From NCBI GenBank assembly GCA_050008495.1, contig JBEKMN010000001.1, positions 124,001 to 188,000 on the forward strand: 64,000 bases of DNA, in the 5' to 3' direction. Source of the DNA: CAVROP01 sp050008495. GTDB lineage: Bacteria > Acidobacteriota > Terriglobia > UBA7540. The notes beneath the pieces were generated by a model that was given only the letters and a program-made list of their open reading frames with translations, was not told the origin of the DNA and did no database searches. Both the position numbers and the translations under genes were made by a program. This document shows, in pieces, positions 49,216-58,239 of the stretch. Within the stretch, counting starts at the first letter, position 1; the number at the start of each line of letters is the position of its first letter.

Positions 49216-51957
49216 TCACTCATAGCGCAGCGCCACCATCGGGTCCACCTTCATCGCGCGTCGTGCGGGAATGTAGCACGCGAGCAGCGCGACCAGCGCG
49301 AGCAGGACTGAGACGGCGATGAACGTCAGGGGGTCACTCGGCTTGACGCCGTAAAGCAGGTTGGTCATAAGGCGCGTGAGCGCGAGTGCCCCGGCCGCGC
49401 CGATGGCGAGCCCAATCAGCGTCAGCCTGAGTCCGTGCCCCATGATCATTTTGAGGATTTCGCCCTTCTGCGCCCCGAGCGCCATACGAACGCCGAGTTC
49501 GTGCGTTCTTCGCGCCACGTTGTAAGCCATGATTCCGTACAATCCCACGCAAGCCAGGGCGAGACCTACGATCCCAAAGAGGACTGTAAGGGCTGAAATC
49601 AGGCGCTGTGGTCCCATCGAATTGCTCACTTGCTCCGCCAGCGTCGTAACATTGGTTATAGGCAGGTTGGCATCGATTTGGTGGATCGCCTGCCGCACTT
49701 CTCCTGTGACGCTCGTCGGGTCGCCCGCCGTTCGGATTTCGATCTCGTTGACGGAAGTCATGACCGATTCCAGTTGAAAGGCGGAGAGAAAGACCATCGG
49801 GTCCGCGGCATCACGCGGACTCGAAAACCTTGCGTCTCGGGCCACGCCGACGATTTCAAGTCCCGGCGGCACGAACTTTGGCCCCGCACTGAACCGTCTT
49901 CCGATAGGGCTGCCGCTCGGGATGAATTTCCGAACAAACGTTTCATTGGCCACCGCCACGGGAGACGATGCCGCGGTATCACGTGTGGAGATAGGGCGGC
50001 CTGCGAGGATGCTTATCCCTTCCGTATCGAAGTACCCGGGCCCTGCCACCTCCACTTGCGGGCTGACACCGCCGGCGGGAGGCGGTTGGCCCTCCACAGA
50101 AACTTCGAACCCGCCCGAACTGCCGCTCATCGGACTGTTCGTTCCGATGCTGGCTGAGCGGACCCCGGGCAGGGCGCCGACTCGATCCAGCAGCGTGCGG
50201 TAGAGGCTTGCCAGTTCGCTCGGTTTGTAGCCGGCCAGGTGCGGGTCGATGTTCACCAGCAGAACGTGCTGCGGTCGGAACCCGAGGTCCTGTTTTTCGA
50301 GATCGACCAGGCTGTGGAGCAGTAACCCTGCCGCTACGAGAAGCACCAACGAGGCGGCAATCTCAAACACCACGAGGTTTTTCCCCAGCCCCAGTCGAGT
50401 CCGATCCTCGATGCCGGGCAGTCGCCCATCCTTCAGTGCCGGAACCAGGTCCGCGCGCGCCGAGCGAAGTGCCGGGGCGAGGCCGGAAAGAATCGCGGTC
50501 AAGAGCGAAACGGCCACCGCAAAGGAGAGCACGGACAGGTCCGGCGTGACGTTCAGCGGGACCTTTGCGGCAACCACGGCCGTTAGAACGTGAACCGCCC
50601 AGGAAGCCAGAATCGCGCCCGCCGCTCCACCCGTCATCGCCAGCAGCACGCTTTCCGTGAGTATTTGCCGCACCAGTCTCCCGCGCGTTCCGCCCAGCGC
50701 CAGGCGCGTTGCCATCTCCCTCTGGCGCGCCGTCACGCGCGCCAGCATCAGGCTGGCGACGTTCGCACAGGCGATCAACAGCACTAATGCCACGATTGCA
50801 AGAAGAATGTGCAGGCGCTCGGAAGACTCATGCCGCAAATGGGAAAGCCCGCGTCCGCCCGGAGCGAGCGGCACATAAGCATGCTGGATTTGCTGCCGCT
50901 CGGCTTCGGTGATCTTCAACCCTGCGCGCCCGGTCAGATACTGGCGCAACGCGCCGTCCGCCTCCGCGCGCGCCGCTTCCAGGCTTGCGCCAGGAGCGAG
51001 GCGGCCCAACATGTTCAGCCAGTACATGTTCGGATCGGTCAGCAGAGACTTCGCCTGCGGCATCATGGTCAGGGTAAGGCGCGGCCGAAGGCTGAGCGGT
51101 ATCCAGAAATCGGCTGAGTCCGCCTCCACCCTGACTCCAAAGAAACCTCGCGGCGCAACCCCCACAACGGTCATCGGCACCCCGTCAATGGCTATCGAAC
51201 GCCCCACAATGGCGGGATCGCCACCCAGCCTGTCCTGCCAGTAATTGAAACTCACCACGGCAACGGGCGGCGCGGCAGGCTGGTCGTCAGCCGGCGTGAG
51301 CGTCCGGCCCATGGTAGCCCCCACTCCCAGCGCGGAAAAGAAGTTCCCGGAAACCGTTTTCCCAAGTGCCACTTCCGCAGCGCCACCCCCACCCGGACGA
51401 TCCGCTCGGACCGTCAGTGTGTCAACGGCAGTTTGGAATGCGCAAATTCCGTGAAACAGCCTGCTGTGGTCGCGCACATGGAGATAAAACGGGTACGAGA
51501 AGAGCGTCTGCGGCCCTGAAGGGATGTCGGTGGTCATCGAAAGCCCATCGCCGGGACTGTCTGAGAACAACACGAGCCCGCGAGGATCGGCAACCGGCAG
51601 GTTGCGCAGCAGAACGGCGTTCGCGAGGCTGAAGATCGCCGTGTTGGCGCCAATCCCCAGCGCCAGCGTGAGCACCGCAACCACCGTCAAGCTCGGATTC
51701 TTGGCCAGCATCCGAGCCCCTTGCCGAAGGTCTTGCCATATTTGCTCAAGCCAAACCATACTCCACACCTCCCACGTGTCCTCTTTGACGCGTGTTACGT
51801 TGCCAAACTTGCGCAGGGCCGCGTAGCGCGCTTCTTCAGGCGGCATTCCGCGCTCGATGTTGTCCTGGGTCTCGCGCACGATGAAGTCGCGGATATCCTG
51901 GTCGAGGTCCTCCATCATGCGTTTGCGGCGCCTGAACAACCGGTCCCAGCGGCTCAT
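49216..51957 (-). CDS. ADOP-type ABC permease 2
   Basis: 913 residues, the longest array member; ATG at 51957 after GGAGGAGCGGT. Same architecture as the other copies, with prefix LDQDIRDFIVRETQDNIERG, duplicated MacB periplasmic and FtsX modules, and the PARRAMKVDPMVALRYE end. The first periplasmic domain is larger and contains a Gly-rich insertion (RPGGGGAAEVALGKTVSG). The end-to-start spacers to its neighbours are exactly 12 bases on both sides. Copy-specific differences lie in the periplasmic parts, suggesting different partners. Confidence 0.93.
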   Translation of the reverse strand: MSRWDRLFRRRKRMMEDLDQDIRDFIVRETQDNIERGMPPEEARYAALRKFGNVTRVKEDTWEVWSMVWLEQIWQDLRQGARMLAKNPSLTVVAVLTLALGIGANTAIFSLANAVLLRNLPVADPRGLVLFSDSPGDGLSMTTDIPSGPQTLFSYPFYLHVRDHSRLFHGICAFQTAVDTLTVRADRPGGGGAAEVALGKTVSGNFFSALGVGATMGRTLTPADDQPAAPPVAVVSFNYWQDRLGGDPAIVGRSIAIDGVPMTVVGVAPRGFFGVRVEADSADFWIPLSLRPRLTLTMMPQAKSLLTDPNMYWLNMLGRLAPGASLEAARAEADGALRQYLTGRAGLKITEAERQQIQHAYVPLAPGGRGLSHLRHESSERLHILLAIVALVLLIACANVASLMLARVTARQREMATRLALGGTRGRLVRQILTESVLLAMTGGAAGAILASWAVHVLTAVVAAKVPLNVTPDLSVLSFAVAVSLLTAILSGLAPALRSARADLVPALKDGRLPGIEDRTRLGLGKNLVVFEIAASLVLLVAAGLLLHSLVDLEKQDLGFRPQHVLLVNIDPHLAGYKPSELASLYRTLLDRVGALPGVRSASIGTNSPMSGSSGGFEVSVEGQPPPAGGVSPQVEVAGPGYFDTEGISILAGRPISTRDTAASSPVAVANETFVRKFIPSGSPIGRRFSAGPKFVPPGLEIVGVARDARFSSPRDAADPMVFLSAFQLESVMTSVNEIEIRTAGDPTSVTGEVRQAIHQIDANLPITNVTTLAEQVSNSMGPQRLISALTVLFGIVGLALACVGLYGIMAYNVARRTHELGVRMALGAQKGEILKMIMGHGLRLTLIGLAIGAAGALALTRLMTNLLYGVKPSDPLTFIAVSVLLALVALLACYIPARRAMKVDPMVALRYE

Positions 51958-51969
51958 ACCGCTCCTCCG

Positions 51970-54660
51970 TCACTCATATCTCAGCGCCACATTCGGATCG
52001 ACCTTGGCCGCGCGCCGTGCAGGCAGATAGGAGGAGGCGAGCGCCACCAGCATCACGGCGAGGGGCGTGCCGGCGATGATCCAGTTGCGGTAACTCATGT
52101 GGACGTCCTGAAAGGTGGCCGCCACCAGCCGCGGCAGCATGAGCGAAACCAGGAACCCAAAGGCGACGCCTGCGAACACCATGCGCATCGAGCCGCGTAG
52201 CACCATCAGCAGCACCTCGCGTCTACTCGCCCCCAGTGCCATGCGCACACCCACCTCGTGTATCCTCCGGCCCACAAGATAAGCGATGAGGCCGTAGATC
52301 CCCACCGCAGCCATCGCCAGTGCGATCCCGGCGAATGCGGCCATCAGTTCCGCCATAATGTTGTCTCCCTGGCCGGAGTCCTCGAGCACGCGATCCATGG
52401 TTCTGAGGTCGGTAACCGGCTGGTCCTTGTCGACGCTCCATATCGCGCCGCGCAGAGCCGAGGCGAAGGCCGCGGGCTCAGTGCGCGTGCGGACCAGGAG
52501 TCGCATCATCGGGTCGGGCCGCTGCAAGAACGGTTCGAAAACTTGAGGCCGCGGCGTCCGCTGTCCCACGTATTCGTTAACATCGCGCACCACACCGATG
52601 ATCTCGTTCCATCGTCCGGTTGCCGTCGAGCCGCTTCGAGCCTCGTCAGGATGTGTGATGCCAATGTGGCGTCCCATCGGATTATCGTTGGGGAGGAACT
52701 TCTTCGCGAACTCTTCATTCACAATAGCCACCGGAACTGAGCCGGTGTTATCCGCAAGCGTGAATTCGCGGCCCTCGCGCAGCGAAATCTGCGCGGCGCG
52801 AAAATAACCGGGGCTCACCGCGAAGTAAGCTGACTGCGCCTGCTGCTCGGTCTTTGGCACCGGGCGGCCTTCAACCGCAATTCGCGCCTCGGCAGGAAAT
52901 GTGTAAGGCAGGTCGGTCGAGATCGCCGCTGATTGAACCGCCGGAATGCCTGAAAGCTGGCGGAGCACGTTCTGGCTGAAAGTGGCTTGGCGCGCCGCAT
53001 CCTTATAGCCGGCGCCCGTCAACGCAACGGTCGCGGTCAGCACATTGTGCGGATTCATGCCGGATTTTTCCTGCGTGTCTTCGATGAAGTTCTCGACGAA
53101 CAGCCCCGCGCCCACCAGCAGGATCAACGACAGCGCAAGCTGGGCGGCCACCAGGAGGTTCTGCAAACGGTGATGCTCGAGGCCCGCAGTCGCTGATCGC
53201 GAACTTTGTTTGAGACCGGCATTCGGGTCCCGGCGGGAAATCTGAAACGCCGGCGCGAGGCCAAAGATCATCGCGGACACGGCCGAAACCGCCAGCGTGA
53301 ACAGCAGTACGTTGCGATCGATGGAAAGTTGTTCGGCGAGTAGGATAGACCACTCATTCCAGTTGAATGCCCCGCGCAGAAGGTGTAGGCCCCACTCGGC
53401 GAACACAAGACCCAGACCGCCGCCGAGAAGTGCGAGCAGCAGGCACTCGGAAAGCAGTTGGCGGGCCAGGCGAAATCCGCCTGCGCCGAGCGCCGCGCGA
53501 ACCGCGAATTCACGCTGGCGTGCGGCGTTGCGCGCCACCAGCAGATTGGCGACGTTGGCGCAGGCAATGACGAGGACGAATCCCACGACGGCCATCAGGA
53601 ACAGCAGCGCCGTCCGGGAGTTGCTTACCTGGATGGCGAACTGCTGTACCGTCAGGACGTTCGCACCCCAGTCTTTGTTGGTTTCGGGGTTGCTCGCGGC
53701 GATCCGCTGCGCGATGGTCTCGAGTTCCGAGCGGGCCTGGGCCTCGCTCACGCCCGGCTTCAGCCGCCCGAAGACGCTGAGGCTGTGCTGCGCGCGTGCG
53801 GCACGGCTCAACTGCGCAGGCGTGAAGACGAGCGGGATCCAGAGCTTCTCGGGGAACATCCAGAAGCTCCGGAACGTATCCGGCATGACGCCGATTATTG
53901 TGTAGCTATCTCCGTTGACTTTGACCGTTCGTCCCAAAACGTGCGGATCGGCGCCGAAATGGCTCTTCCACAGATCGGCGCGCACGAGGGCCACGCGATC
54001 GTGGCCGGACTGGTCCTCACCCGGCAGGAAGGCTCGCCCCAGCAGCGGGGACACTCCGAGCACCTGAAAGTAATTCGCCGAAACCTCGCCGCTCGGCACG
54101 CGCTCCGGCTGGTTTCCGCTGCTCAGCGTGGACTGGATATCATTTTCAAACGACGAGGCCGCGGTGATTTCTGAAAACGACGTGGCCTGTGCGCGCCAGT
54201 CCAGAAAGTCAGGCGGCGAAACGGGTGACCGGCTGGCCTCGTCACCGGCCCCGACCGCCCCGACGTTTTTGCTGAACAGCATCATCAGTCCGTCAGGGTC
54301 TTTGGCGGGCGGCTTGCGCAGCAGCATTGTACTGACGACGCTGAAGATGGTGCTGTTCACGCCAATGCCGAGAGCCAGCGATAACACCGCCACCGCCGCA
54401 AATCCGGGGTTCCCCACCAGCATCCGGACCCCAAAGTGAGTGTCCTGCCAGAGTTGCTCAAGCCAATTAAAGCTCCACACGTCTCGTGTCTCCTCCTTCA
54501 CTCGCACCGCATTGCCGAACTTGCGCAACGCTGCGTAATGTGCTTCTTCCGGCGGCATGCCGCGCTCGATATTGTCCTGAGTCTCGCGCTCGATGAAGTC
54601 GCGGATATCCTGGTCGAGGTCTTCCATCATACGTTTGCGGCGGCTGAACAACCGACTCAT
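51970..54660 (-). CDS. ADOP-type ABC permease 3
   Basis: 896 residues, ATG at 54660 after GGGAGGAAAACT. Prefix MSRLFSRRKRMMEDLDQDIR, a first helix GNPGFAAVAVLSLALGIGVN, MacB periplasmic domains with the family motif SPVSPPDFLDWRAQA and the FLPGEDQSGHDRVALV block, and the end PARRAAKVDPNVALRYE. The C-terminal membrane region (GSMRMVFAGVAFGFLVSLML) differs more from the other copies than they do from each other, so it is the most diverged member. No sign of decay. Confidence 0.93.
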   Translation of the reverse strand: MSRLFSRRKRMMEDLDQDIRDFIERETQDNIERGMPPEEAHYAALRKFGNAVRVKEETRDVWSFNWLEQLWQDTHFGVRMLVGNPGFAAVAVLSLALGIGVNSTIFSVVSTMLLRKPPAKDPDGLMMLFSKNVGAVGAGDEASRSPVSPPDFLDWRAQATSFSEITAASSFENDIQSTLSSGNQPERVPSGEVSANYFQVLGVSPLLGRAFLPGEDQSGHDRVALVRADLWKSHFGADPHVLGRTVKVNGDSYTIIGVMPDTFRSFWMFPEKLWIPLVFTPAQLSRAARAQHSLSVFGRLKPGVSEAQARSELETIAQRIAASNPETNKDWGANVLTVQQFAIQVSNSRTALLFLMAVVGFVLVIACANVANLLVARNAARQREFAVRAALGAGGFRLARQLLSECLLLALLGGGLGLVFAEWGLHLLRGAFNWNEWSILLAEQLSIDRNVLLFTLAVSAVSAMIFGLAPAFQISRRDPNAGLKQSSRSATAGLEHHRLQNLLVAAQLALSLILLVGAGLFVENFIEDTQEKSGMNPHNVLTATVALTGAGYKDAARQATFSQNVLRQLSGIPAVQSAAISTDLPYTFPAEARIAVEGRPVPKTEQQAQSAYFAVSPGYFRAAQISLREGREFTLADNTGSVPVAIVNEEFAKKFLPNDNPMGRHIGITHPDEARSGSTATGRWNEIIGVVRDVNEYVGQRTPRPQVFEPFLQRPDPMMRLLVRTRTEPAAFASALRGAIWSVDKDQPVTDLRTMDRVLEDSGQGDNIMAELMAAFAGIALAMAAVGIYGLIAYLVGRRIHEVGVRMALGASRREVLLMVLRGSMRMVFAGVAFGFLVSLMLPRLVAATFQDVHMSYRNWIIAGTPLAVMLVALASSYLPARRAAKVDPNVALRYE

Positions 54661-54672
54661 AGTTTTCCTCCC

Positions 54673-57309
54673 TCACTCGTAGCGCAGGGCGACCATGGGA
54701 TCGACCTTTGTAGCCCGTCGGGCGGGAAGGTAGGTCGCGAGCAACGCGGCCGCCGTGAGCGCCAGCCCCGCAACGACGAACGTGAGCGGGTCTATTGGCC
54801 TGACACCGTAAAGCAGGCTCGACAAAGTGCGCACAAGTGCCAGGGCGCCGATGATCCCAATCGCTACTGCCACCATGGCCAGCTTGAATCCCTGTCCGAC
54901 CACCAATCTCAGCACATCCTCCCGCCGGGCGCCCATGGCCATGCGGACGCCGATCTCGTGGGTGCGCCGGCTGACGGTGTAGGACATCACGCCGTAAAGG
55001 CCCACCACCGCCAGCGTCAAGGCGAGCGCCGCGAAGATGCTGAGCAGCACGGTGCGAAAGCGCGAGGAGGCCATCGAGTTGGATATGTGTTCCTGCATGG
55101 TGAGGAAATCGGAGAGGGGCTCGTTCCGATCCACCTGCGCCACCGCGCGTCGAACCTCAGCGCTGATCAAGGTTGGTGGCCCCTCGGTGCGGATGATCAG
55201 GAAGTCCGTCCAACTCGCGTTTTGCCGCAGGGGAAAGTAAAACTCTTCGGAGGGCTCGGCAGAAAGTCCCGCGTGCCGCGTGTCGCCGACCACCCCAACA
55301 ATCTCCCGCCAGTCCGGCTGTGGCCCTGGGAGACTGACATGCTTGCCAAGCGGATTCTCACTCCCCCAATATGCGTGGGCCAGGGATTCACTGACAATCG
55401 CCACTTTCGGCGCCCCGTCACGGTCCCCATCCACAAACAAGCGTCCCGCGAGCAGCGGAATGCCCATGGTGCGGAAGTAGCTGGGGCTGACCGCTGTCAG
55501 CAGGGCGTATTTGGAATCGCCCACGGGAGGCGGCTGATGGGATTCTTCTTTCACCCCCATCTGAAAAGCCGAGGTCGCCACCGTGCCGCTGAGGGGAAGG
55601 CTGCTGGTGAAGGCGGCGCTGCGCACGCCGGGAAGCGCCGAGACGCGTTCCAGGACGCTGTCAAAAAACTCATTGCGCTTCGCCGATGCCTGGTAAACAC
55701 CTTCGGCGAGGTTGACCTCTGTCGTCAATAACCGCTCGGTGTTGAATCCGGGATTGACTTGGCTTAATCGCGCAAAACTCCGAAGGAACAACCCCGCGCC
55801 AACGAGCAATACCAGCGACAGCGCCCCTTCCGAAATCGTCAACAAAGAGCGGGTGTGCCCCAACAGGCCGCGGTCCGAGGCGTGAAGGGCTCCACCTTCC
55901 TTGAGCGAGTGGATGAGATCGGATCGATAAGCGTGAAGAGAAGGGAACAACCCGAACAGCAGGCCGCTCGCCAGGGAAACGCCCAGCGTGAAGCCCAGGA
56001 CACCGCCATCGATACGTATTGGCGCAGCCAGCGGCATGTTGGAAGGCACCAAGAGTCGGATGGCACCCAGGCTCCAAGTCGCCAGCAACAGTCCCGCCAC
56101 GCCGCCGAGACCTGAGATCAAAAGACTTTCCACCAGGTTTTGGCGCATAAGGCGCAAGCGGCTTGCTCCCAGTGCGGCACGCACGGTCATCTCCCTCTCT
56201 CGCGCCACCGCGCGGGCGAGCAGCAAGTTGGCGACGTCCGCGCATGCGATCAGCAACACGAATGCGACGGCGCCCAACAGCAACCAGAGTACAGGGCGAT
56301 CATTGGCGATCAGAGCCTCGCGCAGGGGTTTGACTTCGAGATCCTTGCTCGCCGCAGCGGAGTTAGCCTGCGACGCCGGGTAGGCAACTCTCATGATCTC
56401 GTCGCGCGCTTGCTCCAGGCTGACTCCCGGGCGCAGCCGCGCTATGGACGTGAAGTAAATGGCTTGGCCGTTAATGTGGCTGGCTGCAAACGTCCAGGGC
56501 AGGGGAAGCGGCATCCAGATTTGAGTCTTGCCCGGATACGTGAACTCGGCAGGCATGATACCAACCACGGTAAACGCCGCCCCGTTCACGAGCACTGACC
56601 GGCCGATCACATCCCCGGGCGCGCCGAAGCGGCGGCACAGTTGCTCGCTCAGCACCGCAACCGGGGCTCGTCCAGGAACGGAATCCTGGTCGAAGAAACC
56701 GCGGCCGAAAGGCTGAATCCCGAGAAGACGAAAGAAATCGGACGTAACCTGCGCAGCCTTCACGCGTTCAGGCCAATCGGCCCCGGCCATATTCACATCA
56801 CCGGTCTGGTAAATCGCCGTATCCTCGAGAGTACGCGCGTGCGTAAACCAGCCGGCAAGAACCATCGCCCCATAGGGCTTGGGTTCAGGAACATGTTCGA
56901 TGACGGGCGCTCCCCAGAGAAAGACAATGCGCTCCGGGTGGGAATACGGTAGCGGATGCAGGAGGACGGCGCTGACCACGGAGAACATCGCGGTGTTTGC
57001 CCCAATGCCCAGCGCCAGCAACAGCACCGCCACGGCGGTAAACCCGGGGGCTTTGCGCAACATGCGAAGGCTGAAGAGAATGTCCTGCCAGAGCTGCTCA
57101 AGCCACACAACACTCCAGATATCGCGCGTGTCTTCTTTGACCCGTGTGACGTTGCCAAACTTGCGCAGGGCCCCATAACGAGCTTCCTCGGGCGTCATGC
57201 CGCGCTCGATATTGTCCTGAGTCTCGCGCTCGATGAAGTCGCGGATGTCCTGGTCGAGGTCTTCCATCAAGCGCTTGCGGCGGCCGAAGAATCGAAACCA
57301 GTTATTCAT
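54673..57309 (-). CDS. ADOP-type ABC permease 4
   Basis: 878 residues from ATG at 57309 (MNNWFRFFGRRKRLMEDLD); a GTG four codons upstream is in frame but less typical. The usual GGAGG is missing: upstream are only TGAGTGAGAAAAGCT, so the original spacer seems to have been shortened from 12 to 8 bases at the vapBC junction. Full duplicated MacB/FtsX layout and the PARRATKVDPMVALRYE end. With its upstream array partner lost, expression of copies 1-4 may now depend on read-through past the vapBC segment or a new promoter. Confidence 0.92.
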   Translation of the reverse strand: MNNWFRFFGRRKRLMEDLDQDIRDFIERETQDNIERGMTPEEARYGALRKFGNVTRVKEDTRDIWSVVWLEQLWQDILFSLRMLRKAPGFTAVAVLLLALGIGANTAMFSVVSAVLLHPLPYSHPERIVFLWGAPVIEHVPEPKPYGAMVLAGWFTHARTLEDTAIYQTGDVNMAGADWPERVKAAQVTSDFFRLLGIQPFGRGFFDQDSVPGRAPVAVLSEQLCRRFGAPGDVIGRSVLVNGAAFTVVGIMPAEFTYPGKTQIWMPLPLPWTFAASHINGQAIYFTSIARLRPGVSLEQARDEIMRVAYPASQANSAAASKDLEVKPLREALIANDRPVLWLLLGAVAFVLLIACADVANLLLARAVAREREMTVRAALGASRLRLMRQNLVESLLISGLGGVAGLLLATWSLGAIRLLVPSNMPLAAPIRIDGGVLGFTLGVSLASGLLFGLFPSLHAYRSDLIHSLKEGGALHASDRGLLGHTRSLLTISEGALSLVLLVGAGLFLRSFARLSQVNPGFNTERLLTTEVNLAEGVYQASAKRNEFFDSVLERVSALPGVRSAAFTSSLPLSGTVATSAFQMGVKEESHQPPPVGDSKYALLTAVSPSYFRTMGIPLLAGRLFVDGDRDGAPKVAIVSESLAHAYWGSENPLGKHVSLPGPQPDWREIVGVVGDTRHAGLSAEPSEEFYFPLRQNASWTDFLIIRTEGPPTLISAEVRRAVAQVDRNEPLSDFLTMQEHISNSMASSRFRTVLLSIFAALALTLAVVGLYGVMSYTVSRRTHEIGVRMAMGARREDVLRLVVGQGFKLAMVAVAIGIIGALALVRTLSSLLYGVRPIDPLTFVVAGLALTAAALLATYLPARRATKVDPMVALRYE

Positions 57310-57366
57310 AGCTTTTCTCACTCAGAACTGCTTGACATCGTGATGGCCAGGCGATAGCATCAAGAT

Positions 57367-57609
57367 GTGCGAACCACCCTGACCCTTGACGATGATGTGG
57401 CGGCCAAGCTGCGCGCCGAAGCGCGCAAATCCGGCGAGCCTTTCAAGCAAGTCGTCAACCGCGTTTTGCGCACGGGCTTGAACGTTCGAGTGAAAGCCGC
57501 TGCGCTTCCTCCTTACCGCATCAAGGCGCGGTCCTGGGGTAGTCCGGGCTTCAACTACGACAAGGTTTGGGATCTCCTTGAAGAGGCTGAAGGTCCCTAT
57601 CACCGATGA
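57367..57609 (+). CDS. VapB-type ribbon-helix-helix antitoxin
   Basis: 80 residues from GTG at 57367. RTTLTLDDDVAAKLRAEARK then FKQVVNRVLRTGL is the RHH DNA-binding part (strand, helix, helix); the acidic tail (YDKVWDLLEEAEGP) should bind the toxin. It overlaps the toxin start by 4 bases (ATGA) and is divergent to the permease array in which it lies. Confidence 0.87.
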   Translation: MRTTLTLDDDVAAKLRAEARKSGEPFKQVVNRVLRTGLNVRVKAAALPPYRIKARSWGSPGFNYDKVWDLLEEAEGPYHR

Positions 57610-58040
57610 TTCTGGTCGACGCCAACCTCCTCCTCTACGCTCACGACGCCGGTTCGGCCCATCATTCGGCGGCCCGCGACTGGCTCGAAAATACCCTTTC
57701 CGGTGACGAACAGGTAGGGCTGGCCTGGGCGGCGGTGCTCGCTTTTTTGCGTGTGGGCACAAACACGCGCCTCCGCAGAGACGCTCCGACTCTGGACGAA
57801 GCGATCGCTATCGTCGCCGGCTGGTTTGAATGCCCCACGGTTACTCTCCTCAATCCCGGCGAAAGGCATTGGGAGATATTGCGCGAGATGATGACCAAGG
57901 GGCAGGCCCGCGGACCTCTCGTAACGGACGCCCACCTGGCCGCCCTGGCCATCGAGCATGGCGCCGCCCTCGCCACCACCGATCGCGACTTCGCGCGTTT
58001 TCCCGGCCTGAAGTTCTTCAATCCGCTCGATACCCCGTGA
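57606..58040 (+). CDS. VapC-type PIN-domain toxin
   Basis: 144 residues, ATG at 57606. Conserved acids of the PIN nuclease are visible: Asp5 in LVDANLLLYAHD, Glu in the middle helix region, Asp in LVTDAHLAALA and Asp in TTDRDFARFPGL. VapC toxins cut tRNA or rRNA and are neutralised by VapB. The pair sits where an ADOP permease gene body should be, on the opposite strand, and 70 bases of unplaced sequence separate its stop from the surviving permease fragment. Confidence 0.9.
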   Translation: MILVDANLLLYAHDAGSAHHSAARDWLENTLSGDEQVGLAWAAVLAFLRVGTNTRLRRDAPTLDEAIAIVAGWFECPTVTLLNPGERHWEILREMMTKGQARGPLVTDAHLAALAIEHGAALATTDRDFARFPGLKFFNPLDTP

Positions 58041-58227
58041 TCAGTTGCGCGCGCCGCGCAGGCGGCGCAGGCACCCTCCCCATGACCGAGGCTGGAGGGG
58101 CTGCAACTCGCGCCATGCCGCGCTCGATATTGTCCTGAGTCTCGCGCTGGATGAAGTCGCGGATGTCCTGGTCGAGATTTTCCATCATGCGCTTGCGGCG
58201 GTTGAAGAATTGATGCCAGCGACCCAT
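58018..58227 (-). pseudogene. N-terminal fragment of an ADOP permease, body replaced by vapBC
   Basis: ATG at 58227 after GGAGGAGACCG. The first ~39 residues (MGRWHQFFNRRKRMMENLDQ, then DIRDFIQRETQDNIERGMA) are the ADOP prefix. Homology stops at about base 58110, and the frame runs on through unrelated sequence to a stop at 58018, inside the vapC end. The membrane domain, periplasmic domains and the rest of the ~2.6-kb gene are gone. The 12-base spacer to ADOP 5 is retained. It marks where an array member has been replaced. Confidence 0.93.
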
Positions 58228-58239
58228 CGGTCTCCTCCT

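Noticed and set aside
54436..55731. Open frame of ~430 codons on the plus strand within ADOP 4
   Set aside because: Similar antisense frames recur under the other permease copies, as expected from shared codon bias; no ribosome site or domain.
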